The position numbers were made by a program, and so were the translations under genes. Of a stretch of 64,000 nt of DNA, positions 53,770 through 63,208 are shown piece after piece. Under the pieces are notes generated by a model that did no database searches, had not been told where the DNA came from, and saw nothing but the letters and a program-made list of their open reading frames with translations. Each line of letters starts with the position of its first letter. Positions within the stretch are counted from its first letter, which is position 1. Origin of the DNA: Actinomyces glycerinitolerans (GTDB lineage Bacteria > Actinomycetota > Actinomycetes > Actinomycetales > Actinomycetaceae); the NCBI RefSeq assembly GCF_900098745.1, contig NZ_FQTT01000010.1, positions 62,001 through 126,000 on the forward strand, given 5' to 3'.

Positions 53770-54792
53770 ATGCTGTTCTCCGTCTATGCCACCGATCCTC
53801 CGACGGTTCGCGCTGCCGTGGTCGAGCAGGCCTGCGCCGACGGCGCCGAGGCGAGCCTATTCACCTCACTGCACCTGCCCGAGGCGGGTGACCTCGATGC
53901 GTGGATTGCGTGGATGGCCGAGGTACACCGCGACCGCGGCGTAAGTTTCTGGGCCGACGTCTCCCCGGGCGCCCTCGAACAGCTCGGTGGAGACCTCGGG
54001 AAGCTGGGTGAGGCCGGCGTCGTGGGAGTGCGCCTGGACTACGGCTTCACCACGGAGGCGGTCGGTGCCATCGCGCGCCGGGGGATGCGAATCGCGGTCA
54101 ACGCCTCCACTATCACCGCCGAAGAACTCGATGCACTTGCGAACGCCGGTGTCGACGTCGTCGGTTGGCATAACTTCTATCCCCGTCCCGGTACCGGGCT
54201 CAGCCGGGAGTACTACCTGGCCCAGTCCGAACTGTTCACCGCCCGCGGGCTGCCGCTGCTGGCGTTCATCCCGGGTGAGACGAGTCGTCGGGCCCCGCTT
54301 CACCTCGGCCTGCCCACCTTGGAGGTTCACCGCTACCGCAATGCGTATGTCACCGCCTGCGAGCTCTCTGCGCTCACTCCCGGTGTGAAGGTCGTTTGTG
54401 CGGAAGGAACACTACGGTCTCAGCACCTGGAATGGGTACGGAGGGTTGAGGACGACGGCGTGGTGACTCTGCCGCTGGTGGGCCTTGTGCGCGAGTGCGA
54501 GTGGCTTCTGGAACGCGACTGGCGACTGCGCGTCGAGCAGAGCGGTGTCTCTCAGCGGCTGGTAGGCACCCGTGGACACACTCTGCCCACGGGATGTGTA
54601 CCCGCCGATGCGTTGGAGATGGGGTCTGTGCAGATTGACACGCTCGGTCGGTACTCCGGCGAGGTGCAACTGATGGTCAGCGAGCAGCCGCTGGATGCCT
54701 ATCACCTGCATTTGGGTGACGTGGCCGCGCCCTACCGGGGCCTCGTCACTCTCCTGCGGGGTGGCGAGACCATCCGTCTGATACGCGGCTGA
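53770..54792 (+). CDS. mupG: MupG-family 6-phospho-N-acetylmuramidase (DUF871)
   Basis: 340 residues: a TIM barrel (SLFTSLHLPEAG; GVVGVRLDYGF) with HNFYPRPGTGL, the DUF871/MupG signature, and a C-terminal beta domain (RGHTLPTGCVPAD, YSGEVQL). MupG cleaves cytoplasmic MurNAc-6P-GlcNAc disaccharide, feeding MurQ. Its presence suggests that the PTS also imports the disaccharide. GGGAGGAAAACG precedes the ATG. Last gene of the module. Confidence 0.9.
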   Translation: MLFSVYATDPPTVRAAVVEQACADGAEASLFTSLHLPEAGDLDAWIAWMAEVHRDRGVSFWADVSPGALEQLGGDLGKLGEAGVVGVRLDYGFTTEAVGAIARRGMRIAVNASTITAEELDALANAGVDVVGWHNFYPRPGTGLSREYYLAQSELFTARGLPLLAFIPGETSRRAPLHLGLPTLEVHRYRNAYVTACELSALTPGVKVVCAEGTLRSQHLEWVRRVEDDGVVTLPLVGLVRECEWLLERDWRLRVEQSGVSQRLVGTRGHTLPTGCVPADALEMGSVQIDTLGRYSGEVQLMVSEQPLDAYHLHLGDVAAPYRGLVTLLRGGETIRLIRG

Positions 54793-54823
54793 GCTTCGAT
54801 CCCCTCTGAGCAGACCGTCGGGT

Positions 54824-56002
<1,179 letters not shown>

Positions 56003-56100
56003 GTGGGAGCCTCCTTGGCTCTCGCCCCGCTGGCCGGGGCGTGGGTGGCTGGGTGGGTGAGTTCGGGGCCGACGACGCCGCGCGGCCCGGCGGGGGCCGC

Positions 56101-57849
56101 TCAGCGCGGCTCGCGTCCCGCGCCGGTGCCGCGTATGAGCAGGTTCAGGCCGCCGATCACGGTCATGACGATCAGGATCAGGATGGTGCAGAAGGCGAAG
56201 GCGTTGCCGAAGCGGCCCGCGTCCACCTCCGCCAGGATCTGCGAGGTCATGATCTTGGTGTGCGGGGTGGTGATGAAGATGATCGGGGACAGCGTCGTCA
56301 TGGAGCGGGCGAAGGCGTAGACCAGACCGGTCAGGAACGCCGGCCGGATCAGCGGCAGCGTGACCCGCAGGAAGGTCTGTGCGCCCGAGGCGCCCAGCGA
56401 GGTCGAGGCCTCGTCGATGGCCTTGTCGATCTGCTGCAGGGAGGCGATGCCGGAGCGCTGCCCGGCGGGCATGGAGCGCGCCACGTACACCATGACGATG
56501 GCCATGGCGCCGCCCGCGATGGCGCCGCCGCCGGCGAGTGGGGCGATGACGTTCACGCCGAACAGCGCCACCGGACGGTTGAAGGTCACCAGGTAGCCGA
56601 TACCGATGACCGTGCCCGGCACGGCCAGGCCCAACATGCCCAGGAAGTCGACCACCCCGGCGCCGCGCCGCATCCGCACCACCACCAGCCAAGCCACGAG
56701 CATGCCGAGAATCCCCGCGATCGGTGTGGCGATCAGGGCCAGGATCGTGGTGTCGATCATCGACTCGTTGCCGATGCCGGACAACAGGTACTCGAAGTGC
56801 CGCAGCGTAAAGGAGTTGTTCACGCCGAGGATCTCCACGAAGGCACCCACCACCACGGCCGCGTACACCGTCACCACCAGCGCCAGCACCGCCACGGAGA
56901 CGGCCAGCAGCGGGATACGGGCCACGTTGGCGCGCAGCAACTCGAAGGAGCCGGTCGGCTTGCCCGTCACCGTCACCGTGGAGGACCGGCCCGACCAGTA
57001 CCGCTGCAGCAGGAACACCAGCAGGGAGGGCACCAGCAGCACCAGGGAGTAGGCGGCGCCCGCCGCGGTGTTGTACTCGCCGTTGATGGCGATGTAGGCG
57101 CGCGAGGCCAGAACCGTGTAGTCCCCGCCGATCACCAGCGGGTTCGCCAGGTCTGCGATGGCCTCGGTGAACAGCAGCAGGAAGGAGGCGCCCAGGCCCG
57201 GCACCACCATCGGCAGCGTCACCGTGCGGAACACCGTGAACTTGGAGGCGCCCAGGGATGCGGCCGCCTCCTCCATGGACGGGTCGAGGCTGCGCAGCAT
57301 GCCCACCAGGTTCATGTAGGCGACCGGGAAGAATGACAGCGACAGCACCAGGGTCAGCCCCGGCAGGCCGTAGATGTTCCACTCCTGCCCCAGCAGCTGG
57401 GTGGAGATGATGCCGTTGCGCCCGAACAGGGTGATCGACGCCGTCGCCACCGCGAAGGGCGGGGAGACCACCGGCAGCAGGCAGATCAGGTGGAACAGGC
57501 GCTTGCCGCGGAAGGCCACCCGCACCTGCACGTAGGCCAGCAGGAAGCCCACCAGGGTGCCGACGGTCCCCACCACCGTGCCCAGCACGAGCGTGTTCAG
57601 GACTGTGGCCCGGTTGGTGCGGGAGGAGGCGAGCTTGCTGAGCACGGCCAGCCCGTCCGCGGACAGCGCCTCGCCCAGGACGCGGCCCAGCGGCAGCAGT
57701 ACCAGGAAGACGAGGACCAGGAGGACGACGACGAGGATCGTCGTCGTCACCGGGTCCTGCTTGACCCGGGTGCGGCCGCGGGCGGAGCTCTTGGCGGGAG
57801 GTGTCTGGGTGAGGGAGGCGGCGGTCAAAGGGGGCGCGCTTGAGGTCAT
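56101..57849 (-). CDS. ABC transporter permease, fused two-domain (FbpB/AfuB-like)
   Basis: 582 residues with about 12 transmembrane helices in two homologous halves. Each half has the EAA-type coupling loop: MEEAAASLGASKFTVFRTVTLP and IDEASTSLGASGAQTFLRVTLP. This fusion is typical of the iron(III)/hexose-phosphate FbpB/AfuB group. An N-terminal Pro/Ser/Ala-rich cytoplasmic head precedes helix 1. GAGGAC precedes the ATG at 57849. It sits 98 nt upstream of the ATPase gene and 133 nt downstream of the binding-protein gene. Confidence 0.92.
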   Translation of the reverse strand: MTSSAPPLTAASLTQTPPAKSSARGRTRVKQDPVTTTILVVVLLVLVFLVLLPLGRVLGEALSADGLAVLSKLASSRTNRATVLNTLVLGTVVGTVGTLVGFLLAYVQVRVAFRGKRLFHLICLLPVVSPPFAVATASITLFGRNGIISTQLLGQEWNIYGLPGLTLVLSLSFFPVAYMNLVGMLRSLDPSMEEAAASLGASKFTVFRTVTLPMVVPGLGASFLLLFTEAIADLANPLVIGGDYTVLASRAYIAINGEYNTAAGAAYSLVLLVPSLLVFLLQRYWSGRSSTVTVTGKPTGSFELLRANVARIPLLAVSVAVLALVVTVYAAVVVGAFVEILGVNNSFTLRHFEYLLSGIGNESMIDTTILALIATPIAGILGMLVAWLVVVRMRRGAGVVDFLGMLGLAVPGTVIGIGYLVTFNRPVALFGVNVIAPLAGGGAIAGGAMAIVMVYVARSMPAGQRSGIASLQQIDKAIDEASTSLGASGAQTFLRVTLPLIRPAFLTGLVYAFARSMTTLSPIIFITTPHTKIMTSQILAEVDAGRFGNAFAFCTILILIVMTVIGGLNLLIRGTGAGREPR

Positions 57850-57982
57850 GGGTGGTCCTCGGCTGGGTCTGGCGGGGAGTGGTCGATGGCGGCCGTCCCG
57901 GTTGAGGCGGACGCATGGGGCGGTGTGGCCGGTGCGGGCTACCACGCTGGTGTCCGCACCGGCCGACGACCCGGTGCCGGGC

Positions 57983-59047
57983 TTACTCCTTGGGCTCGGC
58001 GGCGATCTCCTCGTCGAAGCGGGCGGTCAGGTCGGGCTTCGCGGCGGCTGCCGCCGCGAAGTCGTAGTCGATCAGGTTGATGTCGTCCAGGTTCGCCATC
58101 TTGTCGCTGGTGTCGGCGTCGGGGTTGGTCAGCACCTGGTAGGAGCCCACGGTCTGGCCGACGTTCTGCCCCTCGGCGGAGATGGCGAAGTCGATGTAGG
58201 CCTGGGCCGCCGCCTTGTGGCTGGAGCCGGCCACCAGGGCGACGCCGCCGACCTCGTAGCCGGTGCCCTCCTCGGGGAAGGAGACGACCAGGTCCGTCAT
58301 GCCCTCCTCCTGGTACTTCACGCAGTCGTGGGAGAAGACCAGGCCGACGGCGGCCTCACCGCGCCCGGCGATCTGGCCGGGGGCGGTGCCGGACTTGGAG
58401 TACTGCAGCACGTTGTTGTGCAGCTGCGCCATGTACTCCATGCCGGCGTCCTCGCCGCCCAGGCGCGTGACCTGGGTCCACAGGGTGGTGAAGGCCGTCC
58501 CGGAGGTGGAGGGGTGGGCCACGGAGACCTGACCCTTCAGGGCCGGGTCGAGCAGGTCGTCCCAGGAGTCGGGGACGTCCACGCCCAGCTTGTCCAGCTG
58601 GGTCTGGTTGGAGCAGAAGCCGAGCGCGCCGATGTAGACGCCGGTCCAGTTGCCGTCGGGGTCCTTGTACTCGTCGGGAATCTTGGCGGCCTCGGGGGAG
58701 GTGTAGGCCTCGATCAGGCCCTGGTTGACGGCCTCGCCGTAGCCGTCCACGGGGCCGCCGTGCCAGACGTCGAATTCGGGGTTGTCCTTGGCGGAGGCCA
58801 GGCGGGCGACGGTCTCGCCCGAGGACAGGCGCACGTAGGTGGCCTTGATGCCGGTCTGCTCGGTGAACTTGTCGGTCCACGCCTGGCACAGATCCTCCAT
58901 CGCGCCGCAGGCGACGGTGATCGGGCCCTCGTCGGAGCCGGCGGCGGAGGAATCGGAGTCGGTGGAGCCGGCACAGCCGGACAGGGCGAGTCCGCCGGCC
59001 ATGACGGCTGCTAGCAGCGCGGTGCCGTACCGCGAGAAAGTACGCAT
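57983..59047 (-). CDS. Solute-binding lipoprotein of the AfuA/FbpA type
   Basis: 354 residues. A lipoprotein signal ends in LALSGC; a Ser/Asp-rich linker follows. The mature part opens ITVACGAMEDLCQAWTDKFTEQTGIKATYVRLSSGET and contains FDVWHGGPVDGYGEAVNQGL, a pattern of AfuA-like binding proteins; WHGG is common in the AfuA (hexose-phosphate) branch. The ligand could be ferric iron or a sugar phosphate. First gene of the transporter operon. Confidence 0.88.
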   Translation of the reverse strand: MRTFSRYGTALLAAVMAGGLALSGCAGSTDSDSSAAGSDEGPITVACGAMEDLCQAWTDKFTEQTGIKATYVRLSSGETVARLASAKDNPEFDVWHGGPVDGYGEAVNQGLIEAYTSPEAAKIPDEYKDPDGNWTGVYIGALGFCSNQTQLDKLGVDVPDSWDDLLDPALKGQVSVAHPSTSGTAFTTLWTQVTRLGGEDAGMEYMAQLHNNVLQYSKSGTAPGQIAGRGEAAVGLVFSHDCVKYQEEGMTDLVVSFPEEGTGYEVGGVALVAGSSHKAAAQAYIDFAISAEGQNVGQTVGSYQVLTNPDADTSDKMANLDDINLIDYDFAAAAAAKPDLTARFDEEIAAEPKE

Positions 59048-59579
59048 GGGAATGCCTTTCGGGAAGTGTTGGCGCAGCTGTGCGCCAAGTCACCACCATG
59101 ATGCCGGGCGCGAACGACGGCGGCGATGGAATGACGATCGCGAACTGTGACAGCGGTGTCATTTTTGTGGACCGCGCGGACTCGCCGAGATCGGTTGAAA
59201 TAACCACCGAGATCGGTTGAAGTTACGTGCTGAGCTCGGTTCCGTACGGGATGCTGGTTGTTGCTGGGCCGACGTGTAGGCGGCTCACGCGGGAACGAGT
59301 CTCCGGTACGGGGCCGTGTCCGAGGCAACGGGGATGCCAGTCGTGGACTGGCCACGTCGTCAAACAGCCACGCCGGCTCGACAAATCCGGGGCGACGCAC
59401 TTGGGGGCCGGAAGAGCCGCTGGCGGTTCTTCCGTTTTGGGGGTGTGGCGGGTTGATGGTTGGCGTGTGTCTGGATTGTTGGTTGCGTGCGCGGCAGATC
59501 GGGTGCGGTGCGTGGCGTGATGGGCGGGGGTGGAAGAGAGCGCCGTGGATCTCGGCGGGCCACGGTGGATCGGGTGCGG

Positions 59580-59734
59580 CGACGGTTCGTGCGTTTCGAC
59601 GACGGTTCGTGTGTTCGGGTCGACGGTTCGGCACTTCCTGCGACGGTTCGGCACCTAGAGGTACGTACCGTCGCGGTTCATGCCGAATCGTTGGTGCTAA
59701 CTGCCGAACCGTCGTCGTTCATGACGAACCGTCG
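59580..59734. repeat. CGACGGTTCG array, direct then inverted
   Basis: CGACGGTTCG starts at 59580, 59600, 59621 and 59641, about 20 bp apart. CGAACCGTCG follows at 59704 and 59725, with degenerate copies between. The two halves face each other around 59670. Confidence 0.85.
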
Positions 59735-60084
59735 CGCAGCGTCCCGCGGGGCGCACGAGTGAGTACGCGAAAAGCCCGCTCCCCCGCGGCGGCCATGTTC
59801 GCGCCCCGGGCGCCCGGGGCACGGCAACAGGAGCGCTGGAATCAGTGGAATCACTGGCCGGCGCCGTCAACGGCCGCCATCGTGATTCGGGAACTGCTTG
59901 ATCCAGGTGATTCCAACGAGTCGTCAGCCGCCAACGGTCACGAGCTCGAGAACGACCCGGGTTCGGCCAAGACGACCTCGTCGGCCCGAGAACGACCTCT
60001 CACACCCGAGGACGACTACCGCCTCGCAGCCCCAACCCGGAACCACCACACCCACAAACACGAAGAGCCCGGTTTGCCTGTCCA

Positions 60085-60142
60085 TACGTCCAAGGTCTTC
60101 AGCAAACCGTTAAGTGGCGTTGTTAACGGTGAACCGGCGTAA
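60085..60142. repeat. Dispersed hairpin family C, copy 2
   Basis: CTTCAGCAAACCGTTAA, then TTAACGGTGAACCGGCGTA: an ACCGTTA/TAACGGT stem plus segments shared with the reverse strand of 49605-49697. Confidence 0.6.
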
Positions 60143-60283
60143 CCAACACCACGCATCCAACACCGACCCACCACCCCGACCGATCTCAGCACGTAACTTC
60201 AACCGACCTCGGTGAGGGGCGGGGTGCCGTCAGCACTCGCGCCTCCCTTCCGCCCTGCCCTGTGCGGTTCTGCCTTGCCCTGC

Positions 60284-61009
60284 TCAGTCCTGCCCCAGGG
60301 GCGGCATGCGGTAGCCGCGCCCGCGCACCGCCACGACGACGTCGGCGGGCACGTCATGCGCCTGAAGGTGCCGACGCAGTCGGTACACGGTGGTGCGCAC
60401 CATCTCCCGGCCCCCGGAGTCGTCGCTGGTGCCCCACACCTCGTTGAGCAGTTCCTGCCAGGTGACGACGGCGTCGCGCCGCCGCGCCATGGTGGCCAGT
60501 AGGCGGGCCTCCGTGTCCGGCAGGGGAATGTTGCGTCCGCCCCAGGAGACCCGACCGGTCGCCGTCGATACGCGCAGGGGGCCGTTGGTGATCGCATCCG
60601 GACCCGAACCGGAGCGGCGCGTGACCGCCCGGGCCCGCAGCGCCAGCTCGCGGGGCGAGAAGGGCTTGGTGACGTAGTCGTCTGCGCCCGCCTCCAGTCC
60701 GGCGATCCGATCCGGCTCGTCGCGCATGGCCGTCAGCAGGATGATCGGGACCTGGCTGCCGGTGCCGCGCAGGCGGCGGCACAGGTCGACGCCGGAACCG
60801 CCCGGAAGCATCACGTCCAGGACCACCAGGTCGATGTCGCGGGTGGAGGCCAGCTCCCAGGCACTCTCGGCGTCCGGCGCCGTCAGGCACTCGAAACCTT
60901 GCGTCTCCAGCGCGAAGGTGACCACGTAGAGCATCTGTGGCTCGTCGTCGACGACGAGCGCCACCAGCTTCGGGGCAGGCAGTCCGGGGACGGGGTTGCT
61001 CGACGTCAC
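60284..61009 (-). CDS. OmpR-family response regulator
   Basis: 241 residues. The receiver domain has the acidic pocket VDDEP, the phosphoacceptor in LVVLDVMLPGGSGVD and the conserved Lys in DYVTKPFSP. A winged-helix trans_reg_C domain follows (LLATMARRRDAVVTWQELLNEVWG, ending VRGRGYRMPP). The GTG start overlaps the upstream kinase stop (GTGA), so the pair is co-translated. Confidence 0.93.
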   Translation of the reverse strand: MTSSNPVPGLPAPKLVALVVDDEPQMLYVVTFALETQGFECLTAPDAESAWELASTRDIDLVVLDVMLPGGSGVDLCRRLRGTGSQVPIILLTAMRDEPDRIAGLEAGADDYVTKPFSPRELALRARAVTRRSGSGPDAITNGPLRVSTATGRVSWGGRNIPLPDTEARLLATMARRRDAVVTWQELLNEVWGTSDDSGGREMVRTTVYRLRRHLQAHDVPADVVVAVRGRGYRMPPLGQD

Positions 61010-61884
61010 GCTGGTGCTCCGTTCGTGGGTGCCGCGTCCGGCAGAGGTGAGCCGGAGACGGTGTCGGGGTGCAGCGGCAGCGTCAGGTAGACGGTCGTGC
61101 CCCGCGCGGCGATCGTATCGATGAGCACGCGGCCGCCGTGCGCCTCCATGATCCGCTGCGTCACCATCATGCCCAGGCCCGCGCCGCGGCTCGACGGCGC
61201 CGTCAGGGGGTTGGAGGTCGCATAGGGGGTGAAGGCGCGCCGCCGCTCCTGCCGGTTCATGCCGGTGCCGTCGTCCATGACCGTGATGAGGGCGTCGTCG
61301 GTGTCGGCGCTGATGCGTACCGTCACCGGCCGGCCGTCGCAGTGCCGCAGTGCGTTGGTCACCGCGTTGGCGACCGCCTGGCGCAGCAGTCCGCGATCGG
61401 CCTCCACGCGGACCGGGCGTCCGTGGTCCTCCAGGCGGATCGGGGTGTGTGCGGAGCGGCGCATCTCCTGGATGAGGTCGCGCACGAGGGCGCGCAGCTC
61501 GACGCGCTCCCGACGCAGGTCGCGGACCTCGTGGTCCAGGCGCGCCTCGGTCAGGAAGTCCTCGGCCATCTGGGAGGCGTCGCGGGCATTGTCGAGGATG
61601 GTGGTCACGAAGCGTCGCTGCACCTGGTTGAGGTCTCCGGGGGTCTCCTCGTCCAGCAGCTCCGCGGAGGCGCTGATCAATGCCAGGGGCGTGCGAATCT
61701 CGTGGGCGAGGACGTCGCGCGGGGTGCTGCGCCGCTGGGCCTCCTCCCGCAGGCGGGCATTGTCCCGGCGGGCAAGCGTCAGTTCCCGGCGCCAGCGTGC
61801 GGCCAGCACCGCGGCCGCGACGGCGGCGGTGGCCAGGGCCCAGCCGACGGCCACGTTGAGGAAGACGCTCATGAGTCCCATCAT
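61006..61884 (-). CDS. Sensor histidine kinase with minimal sensor
   Basis: About 292 residues. One transmembrane helix (about 6-28) is followed at once by a short linker and the kinase core: H-box VLAHEIRTPLAL, N-box AVANAVTNALRHCD, G1 VMDDGTGMN and G2 GAGLGMMVTQRIMEAHGG. There is no extracytoplasmic loop, so it must sense in or through the membrane or via a partner. Starts at 61884, 61881 and 61872 are possible. Confidence 0.9.
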   Translation of the reverse strand: MMGLMSVFLNVAVGWALATAAVAAAVLAARWRRELTLARRDNARLREEAQRRSTPRDVLAHEIRTPLALISASAELLDEETPGDLNQVQRRFVTTILDNARDASQMAEDFLTEARLDHEVRDLRRERVELRALVRDLIQEMRRSAHTPIRLEDHGRPVRVEADRGLLRQAVANAVTNALRHCDGRPVTVRISADTDDALITVMDDGTGMNRQERRRAFTPYATSNPLTAPSSRGAGLGMMVTQRIMEAHGGRVLIDTIAARGTTVYLTLPLHPDTVSGSPLPDAAPTNGAPA

Positions 61885-62365
61885 GCCTGTTCGTCTCCGC
61901 CTGCTGCGGGGCGGCGGGTAGCGGCGCGTGCACCCGGCCCCCGTGGATGCGAGTTCAAGCTGCGGATCCGCGGGCGGCGCTTTGGTGTCGGGGGGTGTCC
62001 GCCGCGGTGTCGGGGCCGACGGTGGCCCCGTGGCCGCCGGGCGGGGCGGACGCGGGGAGACCGGCGATGGGGACCCGTCGCCTTTGACGTGTCCCGATGA
62101 CTGCACCATGCCACCTTCCGACGCGCCGGAGTGTGATGGACGGCACAAAATTGCCGCAACGGCGAAAGCAAGACTTTTCTGTCGCGGTTACATGGTCGAG
62201 ATCGGGACCGTTGTCCCATGGCGGACGTTTGACCTATATGGCGGTTGTCGGGGCTCCGTCTGCCTGGATGAGTGCCGCTCACATGCCGACGCGGAGAAAT
62301 GGGACTGTGACCCGAGGGTGGTGTCTTCGGGAACGACCTGCCGCCGATATGACTACCCTGGGGCT
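61885..62365. other. Gene-free divergent region
   Basis: About 480 bp between the divergent kinase and glycosyltransferase genes. It must hold both promoters; none stands out. No gene or RNA recognised. Confidence 0.45.
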
Positions 62366-63208
62366 GTGAGCCCGATGCCGCCCTCTGAGTCGCACCCCGA
62401 CCAGCTCCCTGACCAACGCGTTGCCGTGGTCATCCCGGCCAAGGACGAGGCTGAACGCATCGCGGGCACGGTGCGCGCCTGCCGGGCCATCCCGCGGGTC
62501 GACCTGGTAATCGTCGTCGACGACGGCTCCACCGACGGCACCCAGGAGCACGCGCGCGCCGCCGGCGCAGTAACGGTCCGCCACGCCGTCTCCCGCGGCA
62601 AGGCCTCCGCCATGGAAACCGGTGCGAGCGTCGTCGCCATGCGCGACTACGAGGACGGTCCGGCCCGACTGCTGATGTTCATCGACGCGGACCTGGGCGA
62701 CTCCGCCGCCGCCTGCGCCGAACTGGTTCCCCCGATCGTCGACGGCGTGGCGGACATGTCCATTGCCGTCCCGCCCAAGCAGGCCGGGGCCGGTGGTCGC
62801 GGCAGGGTGGTGCGCGCCGCCCGCGCGGCGATCGCCTCCGCGACCGGCTGGGCCCCCGTCGCCCCGCTGTCCGGGCAACGCTGCATCACCCGCGATGCCT
62901 ACGAGGCGGCCTCGCCGCTGGCCGAAGGCTGGGGCGTCGAAGTGGGACTGAGCATCGATGTGCTGGTCGCCGGCATGACCGTGATCGAGGTGCCCTGCGA
63001 CATCACCCACCGCGTCTCCCGCAACGACCGTGCCGGGCGCCTGCACCGGGCCGCCCAGTACAAGGACGTGATGCGGGCGGTGACCTCCCGTCGTCTGCGG
63101 CGCGTGCGCGTGCCCGCCGACAAGCTCGACGCCGCCGCTGTCCACGACCAGCTGCCCTTCCGCGCCTACCGTGCCCTGGCTGACGCGGCCCCCGTCGGCG
63201 AGGCCTGA
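62366..63208 (+). CDS. Family 2 glycosyltransferase
   Basis: 280 residues. GT2 motifs: VAVVIPAKDEAERIAGTVRAC, VIVVDDGSTDGT and the metal-binding MFIDADLG (DxD). The C-terminal part (LSGQRCITRDAYEA, GWGVEVGLSIDVLVAGMTVIEVPCDITHR) is like glucosyl-3-phosphoglycerate synthase and dolichyl-phosphate-type enzymes. The acceptor is unknown. GTG at 62366 or ATG at 62375 is the start. The 3' end overlaps the next, convergent gene by 43 bp. Confidence 0.85.
   Translation: MSPMPPSESHPDQLPDQRVAVVIPAKDEAERIAGTVRACRAIPRVDLVIVVDDGSTDGTQEHARAAGAVTVRHAVSRGKASAMETGASVVAMRDYEDGPARLLMFIDADLGDSAAACAELVPPIVDGVADMSIAVPPKQAGAGGRGRVVRAARAAIASATGWAPVAPLSGQRCITRDAYEAASPLAEGWGVEVGLSIDVLVAGMTVIEVPCDITHRVSRNDRAGRLHRAAQYKDVMRAVTSRRLRRVRVPADKLDAAAVHDQLPFRAYRALADAAPVGEA

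Larger units (their letters stand above)
59205..60214. mobile_element. 1,010-bp segment with 36-bp terminal inverted repeats
   Basis: 59205-59240 and 60179-60214 are inverted copies (34 of 36 positions): CACCGAGATCGGTTGAAG and onward to GAGCTCGGT. A partial direct copy (CCGAGATCGGTTGAAATAAC) lies at 59185-59204. The interior holds no gene, a CGACGGTTCG array and pieces of repeat families found elsewhere. It resembles a non-autonomous (MITE-like) element, or a chance nest of repeats; no target duplication was identified. Confidence 0.55.
59048..60283. other. Gene-free stretch dominated by a terminal-inverted-repeat element
   Basis: 1.2 kb between the binding-protein gene start and the response-regulator stop. 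Open frames here are not coding-like. It contains the 1,010-bp segment at 59205-60214. Confidence 0.6.

Noticed and set aside
59580-59734. CRISPR-like array
   Set aside because: The unit is only 10 bp with 10-bp gaps that are not unique spacers, and half the copies are inverted.
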